DNA of 64,000 bases from Sphingobacteriaceae bacterium GW460-11-11-14-LB5 (GTDB lineage Bacteria; Bacteroidota; Bacteroidia; Sphingobacteriales; Sphingobacteriaceae), in contig CP021237.1 of NCBI GenBank assembly GCA_002151545.1, forward strand, positions 5,890,001 to 5,954,000. Reading direction: 5' to 3'. The number at the start of each line of letters is the position of its first letter. Positions within the stretch are counted from its first letter, which is position 1. Under the pieces are notes generated by a model, which worked only from the letters and a program-made list of their open reading frames with translations, was not told the origin of the DNA and did not search any database. Made by a program: the position numbers and the translations under genes. Below, piece by piece: positions 35,498-45,129 of the stretch.

Positions 35498-38400
35498 CTA
35501 TTGTCCGGTATAAACAATTTTTTTGCTGAGCTTGTTTCTATCAGTGGTTACGCTAATGATGTTTACGCCTAACTCTAAATTTGCTGGGATAACTACGGTA
35601 TTGTAACCTTTTTCCAGTTCTTTAGAAACTGTTCCCAACCGGCGGCCAGTTAAACCGACTACATCTATTTTGGTTTTGGTGTTATTGGCTACAAAAATGC
35701 TTAAGGTTGTTTCTTGTTTCGATACCTGTTTAATATTGAAATTGAGGCTGTTTTCTGCATTGCTGGCGATGGCTAAATTCGAATTTTGCTTTTTGCCATC
35801 AACCTCTTGTTTTATTACCTGATAATAATTGTTGTCAGCCAAAGGCGCTAAATCGACAAAGCTATAATTTAGGTTAACATCCGAATTTCCTTTCGCATTT
35901 ACTTTTCCAATAACCTGAAATTTCTTTTGCTCATCTGCCCTTAGTACATCAAAATGGGAGGTATTTTGCTCGCTGGTGGTATTCCACGAAAGTTTTACCG
36001 AATTACTTAACATTTTTGTACTCAACTTGCCAAGGGCTTGTGGTGATGTATTGGCTACCACCGTAATGTTATAGGTATCGGTGAGGTAGGTGGTGCCGCC
36101 AATATTGTCGGTTACCGTATAAGTATGTTGCCCTACAGTTGGGTTTACAATTAACGATTTTGTTGTTTCGCCGGTATTCCATTTGTAATTACCTATCCAT
36201 GATGCAGTTAGTGTTGCCGGCTGACCTTGCTCAATAGTGATGTTTGTTGTTTTATTTACATCTTTCATGATGGTGAACTGATCTGCAACGGTATTGTTGG
36301 CCATGATAAATTTAGCATCAAGCCTGTTTCCTTCAACCTCAAACTCGAAACTGCCTCCAACGGTATTGTTCGAATACTGCATAAAAGAAAGTGGATAACC
36401 ATTGGCCTGACCTCCAACCTTACCTGAAGAGCCAGATACGACATAAATGGTACCATGTTGATTTTTGGCCGATGTGGTAATATAAGGGCCAGAATTAGTT
36501 GTACCATCATATCTGCCCGAAGAGGTGCTTACCGCATGGTTGGTAGCAGAGTAGGTGCTGGATAATCCATAATTGTTTTTCAATAGCAATGATCTTTCGT
36601 ATACATGGCTATGACCATTAATAACCAGGTCTACGCCTTTGTTTTCCAGTATTTGAATTAGATTTTGTCTAATTGCAACCAAATCACTCTCTGTATCAGA
36701 ATTATGGCTGCCTTTGGTATACGGAGGGTGGTGAAAAAAGGCGATGGTCCATTTTTTCTGGTTGGCCGCAAGGTCGCTGGTTAACCATGCAGCCTGGGTA
36801 CTTCCTGCATCGTAAAAACGTTTGTTATCTTCTTGTCCATAAGCATCGAGTGCCACAAAGTGAATATCGCCATAATCAAAAGAATAATATTCTTTCTTGC
36901 CTGAAGCCACTCCGCCCAATTCTCCGTTTTTAGGCATGGTAAAATTGCTCAGGTAAGGAATGTTATGATCGTCCTGTCTGCTACCACTGTTGGCATAATC
37001 GTGATTGCCTGGCGATGGGTACAGGTATACATTCTTTAACAGATCATCCTTGTAGATATCAAAAAAACCGGTCTGGTATTCCGAATCCTGGCCACTTTCA
37101 TAAGCATTATCGCCTAACAGTAACCATACATCTGTCGGATTGCTACCTAAATAGTTTAACAATGCATTTTTTGTATTCTTTTGGTTGGTCGAATTGTTCC
37201 CGCAATCTCCAAAGGCGGCAACCCTGATTTTTCTGGTAGTATTGGCTAATGGCGCTGTACGCAGGTAATTATTAGCGCCTGTTTCTAAAACCGTAGTTCC
37301 GGTGCCCACACTATAAAAATATTTGGTATCGGCAGTGAGGTTGGTAACACTAATTTCGTGCTCTTTGGTTAAAGTTCCGTTGCTGGCACTACTGGTTAAG
37401 CTATTCTGTGCGGTACCATATGCAACCTTTGTGTCGGTAGCAATGTTTGTTCTCCATCTTAAGGTGGCACTATTCTGCCCACCCATTTGTAAATACGGTC
37501 CCCGTGTTATAGCGGGTGCCGGTGGTAGGGTAGAACCCTTAAGTTCCATGTCGAAAAAAATATCGCTGCTACTGATGCTTTGCTGATGAATTTCTACCGC
37601 AATTGTATTTAACCCATCTTTTAACAAAACAGGATCAATCAGAAACTCGTTAATGGTGGTATTATTTCCTAAAGCAGAAGCCAGTGTAGTATAAGAAACC
37701 GTGCCAGTGGGTAAACTGCCTCGGTATACTTCTGTTCCATTAACATAAACAATTGCTCCATCATCCTTTTTAATTCTTCCGGTAATTTGCAGGTATTGCG
37801 AAGGATTGTGAATAGAAAATGTTTTTCTAAAATAGGTTGTTGCATACTTACTGGATGCATTACCGCCGTAACCAACTGTTGTTAATACGCCACTACTGGC
37901 ATAACCTAAAGGTGCCGGGCCTCCAGACCAGCTCAGGTCATTGTAATTTATCGAGGTCCATAGGTTCGACTGGTTAGAGCCATTATCGAGGTATTTCCAT
38001 GATGTACCAAAAGGGAAAAAGGTAAGCGGTTCTGTTTGTTGTGAGACAACGCCAAAATTATAAGTTTTCGAATCTATAATGGCATCTGTTGGTTTGCTGC
38101 CCGAAGTAGCCAGAAAAACACCTTTTGGCATCTCCAGGTTAATTGCCGCATTAAATGGGAAATCTGCCGGATTAATGGTTACGACACTGCCCGAAATACT
38201 AACAGCCGTCGAATTTACATCGATGGTTTGCAATACAATTCCACCATTTTTAAGGATAATATTACCTGTTCCTTTAAGCACATTCTGATCAAAAGTTAAG
38301 GATATATTACTGCTGGTTGCAACATTTGTTAGATCATCAGCCGGAGAAGAAGCAATTAACAATGGCGGTATCCCGCTAGGTTTATACTCACCTTTTATCT

Positions 38401-39457
38401 CCATATCAAAAAAGATATCGCTGCTACTGGCACTTTGCTGGTGAACCTCTACTGCAATGTAGTTATCGCCGGTAACAAAGGCCGAAGCCGGGATCGTAAA
38501 GGATTGCGGGCTTGCACCATCGTCTCCAAGACTAGCCAGGGTGGTGTAATTAACTGTTCCGGCAGCGATATTATTTCTATATACTTCAGTGCCATTTACA
38601 TACACAATGGCGCCGTCGTCTCTTTTTATGCTGGCATTAAATTTAGCATAGTTGTTAATGTCTGATACGTTTATTTTCTTACGGAAATAGGTAGTGATGT
38701 ATTTTGCACTTGAATTACCACCATAACTTACGGTGGTGGTTAAGTTACTTGCCGAGTAACCAAAAGCTGCCGTATTGGTGGTCCAGCTGGTATCGTCAAA
38801 ACTGTTACTTCTCCAGGCAGCCGCCTGATCCGTGCCATTATCCAGGTATTTCCATGCAGAACCATAGGGTAAAATATTGCTTTCAGGAATGTTTTTAAGT
38901 TCGAGGTCAAAATAAATATCGCTGCTGCTCACACTTTGCTGATGGATCTCAACCGCTATATAATTGTCGCCATTATTCAGAAGGCTTTTAGGTACTTTAA
39001 ATGTGAGCAGATCTGTATATTCTAAATATACCGGAGCAAGTGTAGTATAGGTAACGGTGCCGGTACCCACGTTATTTCTATATACTTCAGTACCATTAAC
39101 ATAAACAACCACGCCATCATCGCGTTTCACCGTGCCAACAATGTTGTTATAAAGCGAAACATTGGCAATATTTATTTTCTTGCGGAAATAAGTGGTAACA
39201 GGTTTATTGCTGGCGTTGGAGCCATAACTCACCGTTGTGGTAACAGGTTTATTGGTTGGATAGCCCAGCGGCGCACTGCCACTACTCCAGGTTTCGGTAT
39301 AGGCACTGCGCCAGGCCGTGCCTTGATCAGTTCCATTGTCTAAATAATTCCAGTTAGCACCAAATGGGATGAAAGTGGTAATTTGTGCCTGCAGTTTTGC
39401 GCTAAAGATTAACGACAATATTGCTAATACCAGGTAACTAAAGTAGATTTTTTTCAT
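35498..39457 (-). CDS. Secreted multidomain metallophosphoesterase (purple acid phosphatase-like) with T9SS-type C-terminus
   Basis: A 1319-aa secreted protein. The signal peptide ends near LQAQ. Three homologous ~150-aa galactose-binding-like domains follow, at about 27-190, 193-352 and 478-640, each with a xxYLDNG(T/S)xQ opening, TTYFRKK(I/F), DDGxxVYVNGTEVYR and AVEIHQQSxSSSDI. A bacterial Ig-like domain lies between the second and third. Then come an fibronectin-like PAP N-domain and the calcineurin-type phosphoesterase (GDCGNN, LLGDNAYESG, PGNHDYA, HHPPY, NGHSHVYERS: all metal ligands present). The C-terminus (KKIVYTGQ) is a T9SS type A-like sorting domain. It likely hydrolyses phosphate esters at the cell surface. 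Confidence 0.92.
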   Translation of the reverse strand: MKKIYFSYLVLAILSLIFSAKLQAQITTFIPFGANWNYLDNGTDQGTAWRSAYTETWSSGSAPLGYPTNKPVTTTVSYGSNASNKPVTTYFRKKINIANVSLYNNIVGTVKRDDGVVVYVNGTEVYRNNVGTGTVTYTTLAPVYLEYTDLLTFKVPKSLLNNGDNYIAVEIHQQSVSSSDIYFDLELKNIPESNILPYGSAWKYLDNGTDQAAAWRSNSFDDTSWTTNTAAFGYSASNLTTTVSYGGNSSAKYITTYFRKKINVSDINNYAKFNASIKRDDGAIVYVNGTEVYRNNIAAGTVNYTTLASLGDDGASPQSFTIPASAFVTGDNYIAVEVHQQSASSSDIFFDMEIKGEYKPSGIPPLLIASSPADDLTNVATSSNISLTFDQNVLKGTGNIILKNGGIVLQTIDVNSTAVSISGSVVTINPADFPFNAAINLEMPKGVFLATSGSKPTDAIIDSKTYNFGVVSQQTEPLTFFPFGTSWKYLDNGSNQSNLWTSINYNDLSWSGGPAPLGYASSGVLTTVGYGGNASSKYATTYFRKTFSIHNPSQYLQITGRIKKDDGAIVYVNGTEVYRGSLPTGTVSYTTLASALGNNTTINEFLIDPVLLKDGLNTIAVEIHQQSISSSDIFFDMELKGSTLPPAPAITRGPYLQMGGQNSATLRWRTNIATDTKVAYGTAQNSLTSSASNGTLTKEHEISVTNLTADTKYFYSVGTGTTVLETGANNYLRTAPLANTTRKIRVAAFGDCGNNSTNQKNTKNALLNYLGSNPTDVWLLLGDNAYESGQDSEYQTGFFDIYKDDLLKNVYLYPSPGNHDYANSGSRQDDHNIPYLSNFTMPKNGELGGVASGKKEYYSFDYGDIHFVALDAYGQEDNKRFYDAGSTQAAWLTSDLAANQKKWTIAFFHHPPYTKGSHNSDTESDLVAIRQNLIQILENKGVDLVINGHSHVYERSLLLKNNYGLSSTYSATNHAVSTSSGRYDGTTNSGPYITTSAKNQHGTIYVVSGSSGKVGGQANGYPLSFMQYSNNTVGGSFEFEVEGNRLDAKFIMANNTVADQFTIMKDVNKTTNITIEQGQPATLTASWIGNYKWNTGETTKSLIVNPTVGQHTYTVTDNIGGTTYLTDTYNITVVANTSPQALGKLSTKMLSNSVKLSWNTTSEQNTSHFDVLRADEQKKFQVIGKVNAKGNSDVNLNYSFVDLAPLADNNYYQVIKQEVDGKKQNSNLAIASNAENSLNFNIKQVSKQETTLSIFVANNTKTKIDVVGLTGRRLGTVSKELEKGYNTVVIPANLELGVNIISVTTDRNKLSKKIVYTGQ

Positions 39458-39691
39458 AGAGCGGAAACAGCTGTTTGTTTAATGACATTACAAACCTACT
39501 AAGCCCTAAGGGAATTAGGTAAGTTTTGATCATTTTAATTATGTTTAGTTTTTGTTAGGATTAGGTGAAGAATAAAATTACATCAGTATTTGTCTAATAA
39601 TAAACCGCATATTAACTTTTTTGTATTGATTATTAACTGTTTTTAGTATTTATAAACTTATAAAATTAAATTTATAACCTTTATATGAGTA

Positions 39692-41506
39692 ATGAAAATT
39701 AGAATACTCCTGGTTGTGGCGGCTTTTGTATGCCTGTGTAATATCTATGCCGTAAAAAAGGATGATGTGCACACGGCGCATGCTCAAACCGAATATTTTT
39801 TTAAAACGGGTTTAAAGGATGTTATTCTATCGTTAGACAATTTAACGTTGGCCGTAAAAACAGGGGATGCTAAAAATATTAAAAGCTCATTCAGAAATAG
39901 CAGGCTTCAGTTTAAAAAAATTGAGTTTTTAACCGAGTATTATTATCCTTATCTGGCCAGGCAGATGAATGGACCGGCTTTACCTTTTAGCGACGGCGAA
40001 AATTCTTTAAAAACCCTGGATCCCGAGGGTTATCAGGTGATTGAGGAAATGATATTTCCAGGTTTCAAGCCTGAAGAAGCGGCAGCAATCATTAAGAATA
40101 TTGAGTTGTTGAAAGAAAATTTCCTGAAGATCCTTAATCAGCAATATCCATTAGGCTTTCAGGATCAATATATTTTCGAAGCCATGCGTTATGAAATTTA
40201 CCGCATCATTGCACAAGGTATAAGTGGTTTTGATTCGCCGGTTGCCTATCATTCTTTGCCAGAGGCCGGCGCAGCTTTAAGTGGTTTGTCAGCATGTGTA
40301 TCGTTTTTTGACAGCAGCAACTCCGAAAACCAGGCAAAAAATAATTTACTTTCAAAACTTCAGCTATCCAGGGATTATTTAAAGCAGAATGATAATTTCA
40401 ATAAATTCGACAGGCTGTTATTTATTAAAAACTACGCCAACCCATTATCAGGTTCTTTTCTGGCATTTCAAAAACAATTGGGCATTGTATTACAGCAAAG
40501 ATCTGAGCGCATTAATACCAACGCAACTTCACTGTTTGCCATGGATAGTTTCGATCCCGCTATTTTCGGACTGAATGTAGCATCTGCGCCTTCGCCTAAA
40601 AAAATAGAACTCGGCAAAAAACTCTTTTTTGATCCAATCCTTTCAGGAAATAACCGGGTTTCCTGTGCTTCATGTCATAACCCCGCCATGGCTTTTACAG
40701 ATGCTTTGCCTAAAAGTATTGCGTTTGATCAGAAATCAACCACGGCCCGTAATGCCCCAACGTTGCTTAATGCGGCTTTCCAGCCCAAACAATTTTACGA
40801 CTCGAGAGCGGTATTTTTAGAAGAACAGGTTTTCGATGTAGTGCATAATGCTACCGAAATGGGTGGCTCTTTGGATAAAGCTGCGCTGTTATTGAATAAG
40901 GACAGCGAATATGCCAGGTTGTTCAATAACGCTTACCCTGATGCTAAATCTATTTTGGTCGATAATATAACCAATGCCCTGGCTTCTTATATCCGCTCTT
41001 TGGTGAGCTTAAATAGCAGGTTCGACCAATATATGAAAGGCAATGAAAAGGCACTTTCTGAATCAGAAAAGGCGGGATTTAACATTTATATGGGTAAAGC
41101 AAAATGTGGCACCTGCCATTACGTACCTTTATTTAATGGCGTAGCGCCGCCTTATTTTGCTGAATCAGAATCTGAAGTACTCGGTGTTCCGGATCGTGCA
41201 GATAAAAAGACGGCTAAACTAGATGCTGATCTGGGCAAATACAACCGGTATAAAATTGATATCCTGAAACACTCTTTTAAAACACCAAGCCTTAGGAATA
41301 TTGCAGTAACAGCACCGTATATGCATAATGGTGTTTTTAAAACCTTAGAAGAGGTTGTCGATTTTTATAATGACGGCGGTGGTGCAGGCTGGAAAATAGG
41401 TCCGGATAACCAAACGCTGGGAACTGACCCATTGGGATTAAGCAAATCTGAAAAAACAAAACTTATTGCTTTTCTGAAAACGTTAACCGATACCCGGCCG
41501 AGGTAA
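39692..41506 (+). CDS. Diheme cytochrome c peroxidase (MauG/CCP family) with N-terminal imelysin-like region
   Basis: A 604-aa periplasmic protein. The first ~280 residues are helical and resemble the imelysin/iron-regulated region that precedes some Bacteroidetes CCPs. The CCP part has two heme c sites, CASCH at about residue 324 and CGTCH at about 471, with KIELGKKLFFDPILSGNNRVSC before the first and FKTPSLRNIAVTAPYMHNGVF (the CCP signature) near the end. It reduces H2O2 using cytochrome electrons, or acts as a MauG-like oxidase. It is divergent from the phosphoesterase gene. Confidence 0.93.
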   Translation: MKIRILLVVAAFVCLCNIYAVKKDDVHTAHAQTEYFFKTGLKDVILSLDNLTLAVKTGDAKNIKSSFRNSRLQFKKIEFLTEYYYPYLARQMNGPALPFSDGENSLKTLDPEGYQVIEEMIFPGFKPEEAAAIIKNIELLKENFLKILNQQYPLGFQDQYIFEAMRYEIYRIIAQGISGFDSPVAYHSLPEAGAALSGLSACVSFFDSSNSENQAKNNLLSKLQLSRDYLKQNDNFNKFDRLLFIKNYANPLSGSFLAFQKQLGIVLQQRSERINTNATSLFAMDSFDPAIFGLNVASAPSPKKIELGKKLFFDPILSGNNRVSCASCHNPAMAFTDALPKSIAFDQKSTTARNAPTLLNAAFQPKQFYDSRAVFLEEQVFDVVHNATEMGGSLDKAALLLNKDSEYARLFNNAYPDAKSILVDNITNALASYIRSLVSLNSRFDQYMKGNEKALSESEKAGFNIYMGKAKCGTCHYVPLFNGVAPPYFAESESEVLGVPDRADKKTAKLDADLGKYNRYKIDILKHSFKTPSLRNIAVTAPYMHNGVFKTLEEVVDFYNDGGGAGWKIGPDNQTLGTDPLGLSKSEKTKLIAFLKTLTDTRPR

Positions 41507-42240
41507 ACCAGGTACTCAGGCCTTTGGTGGCTTTTATACGCACTTTCGTTTATAAACCCGTTATGCTGCTATAGGCGCTCCTCCTGCTTTCCGTTTTATC
41601 CCCATGAAGGACCTGTCGTGTGAACTCATCTTTTGATTTGGGTTTTTATGCATTTTGCTAACCAACATTAATAAAGCTTAGGCTTTGCCGAAGAACTTCG
41701 TCAATCCCAAGTGGCAGAAAAATCAAAAAAACAGTTACAGAATAGAACAAATAGCACTACCAAACCTTAAACGCAGTGGTTTTGTGTTCAATAGTCATGA
41801 TTCCCAGCTTTTAAAAGGTATTGAACACAAAACGAAGTGCCGCTGTTTTTTTGATGAGCCAGGGGCAGTGAGAAGCCACCTTGCCGGATTGACAAAGCGC
41901 TTTGGATACTTTGGCGCTCCAAAGTACCATGCCCCCGCGGCAGAGAGCGGAAAAAAAATAATATTTGTGGCCACAAGATAGTTTTTTAAAGGACAATTGG
42001 CTCTTAATAGCAGGACGATCGCCTTTGGAATATTTCCAAAAAATACAGGCTAACAAAGATGTGCCACATCATACGATGAAGGACGCGATGCACACTCCAA
42101 TCAGGTCTAAATGGCATCAATAATAGTATGAGGTGCAGTTGCATGAGTTTTAATATCAAGTTTTATTTATAAACCAAGTGATAACTGCTGCTCCCTAAGT
42201 GCTATCAAATGCCGATTTCAAAAAAAAAAATGCTAAAAAA
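41507..42240. other. Gene-poor spacer
   Basis: About 730 bp without a supported gene. A 98-codon open frame (41685-41981) has no signal, domain or family feature, and both strands carry competing short frames. The sequence shows mixed fragments with short palindromes (TTTGGCGCTCCAAAGT near 41910) and may be decayed mobile or repeat DNA. Confidence 0.5.
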
Positions 42241-42245
42241 TTTGC

Positions 42246-42287
42246 GTAGTCACATAGCTACACTTATATTTGTAGTCAAATAACTAC
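42246..42287. promoter_or_regulatory. Twin operators around the -7 box of the arsR-type operon
   Basis: Two related 16-bp palindromes, GTAGTCACATAGCTAC (42246-42261) and GTAGTCAAATAACTAC (42272-42287), flank an exact -7 box TATATTTG (42265-42272). The second overlaps the expected transcription start and ends 3 bp before the start codon. The centres are 26 bp apart. This is the layout of an autorepressed ArsR-family promoter. Confidence 0.75.
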
Positions 42288-42290
42288 ATA

Positions 42291-42614
42291 ATGAATTTAA
42301 GAAGAGATGTATTTCAGGCCATTGCCGATCCTACCCGAAGGGCGATATTGTTGCTGGTGGCCTCGCAATCGATGACCGCTGGCGCAATAGCCACTAATTT
42401 CGACACGGCAAGGCCAACTGTTTCAAAACACCTGCAAATTCTTACCGAGTGCGAATTGTTAGAACAAAAACAAAATGGAAGAGAAATTCATTACCATACC
42501 AACGCGAAAAAAATGAAAGAAATTGCCGATTTTATTGAGCCATTCCGCAAAATGTGGGACGACAGATTTAATAAACTGGAAGATATCATGAAAAACTATA
42601 AACCAGGCAAATAG
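42291..42614 (+). CDS. ArsR-family transcriptional repressor
   Basis: A 107-aa winged-helix regulator: RRDVFQAIADPTRRAILLLV (residues 3-22), SMTAGAIATNF, recognition helix TARPTVSKHLQILTECELLEQKQNGREIHYHTN. No Cys pairs for metal sensing are present, so it belongs to the group often found in front of AHSA1/SRPBCC genes, whose signal is mostly unknown. It is the first gene of a four-gene operon and likely binds the twin palindromes just upstream. Confidence 0.94.
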   Translation: MNLRRDVFQAIADPTRRAILLLVASQSMTAGAIATNFDTARPTVSKHLQILTECELLEQKQNGREIHYHTNAKKMKEIADFIEPFRKMWDDRFNKLEDIMKNYKPGK

Positions 42615-42620
42615 CATAAC

Positions 42621-43088
42621 ATGGAGCAGAAAACAAAAATTGATGCCGAAAGTGGCAAGCAGGAAATGATCATTACAAGAGAATTCGAGTTACCTGTAGC
42701 ATTGCTTTTTAAGGCTTACGTTGAACCCGAAATTATCACACAATGGATGGGAACCAAGGTATTGAAGCTTGAAAACAAAAAGTATGGCAGTTACGAGTTC
42801 GAAACATCTGATGCCAAGGGAAACCTGGCATTTGTGGCCACTGGTGTAATACATGAGTTTGTGCCTGAGGAAAAAATTACGCGCACATTCGAAATGGAGC
42901 AGACGCCTTTTGGGGTTCAGCTCGAGTTTTTAACCTTCGAAAAACTGACCGATGATCGGAGTAAACTCACCATGCACGTAATTTACAAATCAGTAGGGGT
43001 AAGGGATCAAATACTATCGCTGCCTTTTGCTAAGGGTATTAACATGGCGCATAGCCGTTTAGAAGACATTGTAAAACAAATAAAATAA
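42621..43088 (+). CDS. SRPBCC / AHSA1 (activator of Hsp90 ATPase homologue) domain protein
   Basis: A 155-aa START-like fold protein: ITREFELPVALLFKAYVEPEIITQWMGT (residues 18-45), YEFETSDAKGNLAFVATGVIHEFVPEEKITRTFEM and a C-terminal helix. Such proteins bind hydrophobic ligands in a deep cavity. It is 6 bp behind the arsR-type gene and 6 bp before the DoxX-like gene, so all are translated from one mRNA. Ligand unknown. Confidence 0.92.
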   Translation: MEQKTKIDAESGKQEMIITREFELPVALLFKAYVEPEIITQWMGTKVLKLENKKYGSYEFETSDAKGNLAFVATGVIHEFVPEEKITRTFEMEQTPFGVQLEFLTFEKLTDDRSKLTMHVIYKSVGVRDQILSLPFAKGINMAHSRLEDIVKQIK

Positions 43089-43094
43089 TCCATC

Positions 43095-43478
43095 ATGACA
43101 AAGACAAACAAAATTATCTATTGGATTGCCACCGTGTGGCTGTCGCTAGGCATGTTATCAACGGGAACCGTACAGTTGATCAAAATGAAGGAAGAAGTAG
43201 CATTATTTACCCACCTGGGTTACCCAATCTATTTCCTGACTATATTAGGGATTTGGAAAATTTTGGGTGTGGTTGCGGTGTTAATTCCTAAATTTACTTT
43301 ACTGAAAGAATGGGCGTATGCAGGCTTTTTCTTTGCCATGTCTGGTGCTGTTTTTTCGCACATGGCTATTGGCGATACCAGTGTTTCAGCCTACTTCGGC
43401 CCATTATTACTACTTGTGTTAACGGTATTGTCGTGGTATTTCAGGCCTGCAGATCGAAAAATCATTTCAGTTAACTGA
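43095..43478 (+). CDS. DoxX-like family membrane protein
   Basis: A 127-aa protein with four hydrophobic segments (about residues 8-26, 44-62, 70-90, 97-115), characteristic of the DoxX_2 group: IYWIATVWLSLGMLSTGTVQL, LTILGIWKILGVVAVLIPKF, LKEWAYAGFFFAMSGAVFSHMAIGD. It is the third gene of the ArsR operon. Its function in such operons is not established; a role in quinone or thiol stress is sometimes proposed. Confidence 0.9.
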   Translation: MTKTNKIIYWIATVWLSLGMLSTGTVQLIKMKEEVALFTHLGYPIYFLTILGIWKILGVVAVLIPKFTLLKEWAYAGFFFAMSGAVFSHMAIGDTSVSAYFGPLLLLVLTVLSWYFRPADRKIISVN

Positions 43479-43527
43479 AATAATTGAAAGTAAGGAACAA
43501 GCAAAGGAACAAACAAATTCGACTGAC

Positions 43528-44112
43528 ATGAAAACGAATCCAAAAGTTGATTTTTATTTTAACAAAGCCAAAAAGTGGCAGGAAGAACTGCTGTTATTGA
43601 GAACAATTGCATTAGATTGTGGGCTTAGCGAAGAATTAAAATGGGGAGTGCCCTGTTATACTTTGCAGAACAGCAATATTGTTTTAATCCATGATTTTAA
43701 GGAATACTGTGCGTTTTTGTTTTTTAAAGGCGTTTTATTGACTGATACCGCTGGGATTTTGATCCAGCAAACCGAAAATGTACAGTCGGCCAGACAGGCG
43801 CGTTTTACCAATGCCCTTGAAATAGTAGAGCTGAAAAGCATTTTGAAAACTTATATTGAGGAAGCTATTGAGGTGGAAAGAGCTGGTTTGAAAGTAGATT
43901 TGAAAAAAACTGCTGAGTATGCCATTCCAGCTGAGTTTCAATATAAATTAGATCACATTCCGGATTTGAAAACTGCATTCGAAGCCTTAACACCTGGTCG
44001 TCAGAGAGCTTATCTGCTTCATTTTACTGCGCCCAAGCAAGCTAAAACCCGTGAGGCCAGGGTTGAAAAATTTATGCCCCACATTCTGAACGGTAAAGGA
44101 TTGAATGATTAG
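43528..44112 (+). CDS. YdeI/OmpD-associated (DUF1801 plus OmdA) family protein
   Basis: A 194-aa cytosolic protein. The DUF1801 part is at residues 1-115 (CGLSEELKWGVPCYTLQNSNIVLIHDFKEYCAFLFFKG) and the OmdA-like C-terminus at about 130-190 (IPAEFQYKLDHIPDLKTAFEALTPGRQRAYLLHF and EARVEKFMPHILNGKGLND). It is 49 bp after the DoxX-like gene and probably the last gene of the ArsR operon. No enzymatic activity is known for the family. Confidence 0.92.
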   Translation: MKTNPKVDFYFNKAKKWQEELLLLRTIALDCGLSEELKWGVPCYTLQNSNIVLIHDFKEYCAFLFFKGVLLTDTAGILIQQTENVQSARQARFTNALEIVELKSILKTYIEEAIEVERAGLKVDLKKTAEYAIPAEFQYKLDHIPDLKTAFEALTPGRQRAYLLHFTAPKQAKTREARVEKFMPHILNGKGLND

Positions 44113-44246
44113 TCAATCTTCGTTCATGATGTTTGAAAGTTACCATAGGTATCATGAACCACTGCTTTCTCGCTCTAAGCAGCGATCCGCATTAGTAGTT
44201 TGTATGTGGGGATTAATCCCAATAGGCCGAGGCATGTTTTTGTATT

Positions 44247-44470
44247 AAAATTTAGAAATGATTGTGCAGTAATTCTTGGAGGCTTTCCGTCCCGCCATTC
44301 GCTTTATCCAGATGAAAAATCTGGATGCCTGCTGCTGTCGGGTTTAGGAACAGGGGTTGTACGCCCGCAACCATAAAAAATGAAATGCTGTTTAGGCCCT
44401 TTCGCCCCCGTTTGAAGCAGAAAATGAGAAGAAACCTGGTGTTTTGCACTGGTGTGGTGCTTCAAATGGA
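44247..44470. repeat. Dispersed ~250-bp intergenic repeat, copy 2
   Basis: Shares ordered words with 15086-15345 (GAAATGATTG, TTCTTGGAGGCT, GTCCCGC, CAGGGGTTGT, AAATGAAATGCTG, CCGTTTGAAG). An internal hairpin ATCCAGAtgaaaaaTCTGGAT is present here. A 71-codon open frame (44325-44540) crosses it and has no family features. Confidence 0.65.
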
Positions 44471-44545
44471 TCTGGTATTTCCTGAAATCAGAAAGGGATT
44501 GTTGATTGAAGATGTAAAAGAATTTTTAACCGAAATATAAAACTT

Positions 44546-45121
44546 ATGAGTAAAATAAATAGCAATAAAAAAGAGTTATCGCCCGGGCAGGCCAAAGAAC
44601 TACTCCATACTTTAAGCGTCCGTTTTGAAAAAAACATGAACCGCCACAAAGATTTTGAATGGGCCAAAGTACAGGCAAAACTTGAGGCTAAACCCGAAAA
44701 ACTATGGGTGCTCGATGAAATGGAAGTAACCGGTGGCGAGCCCGATGTTGTTGATTTCGATAAAAAAACAGGCGAATACATATTTTACGATTGCTCGGCA
44801 GAAAGTCCTAAAGGACGCAGAAGTGTATGTTATGATTTGGAAGGTTTAACATCAAGAAAAGAGCATCAGCCGGAAAATAATGCCATAGATATGGCTGCAG
44901 AGATGGGTGTAGAGATTTTAACGGAAGAACAATATCGTTTTTTGCAACAACTCGGAAAATTCGACACCAAAACATCGAGCTGGATTGTTACGCCTCCTGC
45001 AATCAGGAAATTAGGTGGTGCCCTTTTTGGCGATCGCCGCTATGATCATGTATTTGTGTATCACAATGGCGCACAATCGTACTATGCCGCAAGGGCATTT
45101 CGTGCTTTGTTAAAAGTTTAA
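44546..45121 (+). CDS. DUF4256 family protein
   Basis: A 191-aa cytosolic protein matching the DUF4256 pattern over its whole length: LSPGQAKELLHTLSVRFEKNMNRH, VTGGEPDVVDFDKKTGEYIFYDCSAESPKGRRSVCYD and LGGALFGDRRYDHVFVYHNGAQSYYAARAFRALLKV. The family has no known function. It converges with the GNAT gene, their stop codons lying 8 bp apart. Confidence 0.9.
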   Translation: MSKINSNKKELSPGQAKELLHTLSVRFEKNMNRHKDFEWAKVQAKLEAKPEKLWVLDEMEVTGGEPDVVDFDKKTGEYIFYDCSAESPKGRRSVCYDLEGLTSRKEHQPENNAIDMAAEMGVEILTEEQYRFLQQLGKFDTKTSSWIVTPPAIRKLGGALFGDRRYDHVFVYHNGAQSYYAARAFRALLKV

Positions 45122-45129
45122 GCCGATGC

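Noticed and set aside
38704..38898. Open frames opposite the large phosphoesterase gene
   Set aside because: Several 60-87 codon frames lie antisense to the repeated domains and follow from their codon pattern.
41685..41981. 98-codon open frame in the spacer after the cytochrome c peroxidase
   Set aside because: No signal peptide, domain or promoter; competing frames of similar length lie on the other strand, and the composition resembles decayed intergenic DNA.
44325..44540. 71-codon open frame before the DUF4256 gene
   Set aside because: It runs through the dispersed repeat and shows no family pattern. The last 20 codons look protein-like but are too short to judge.
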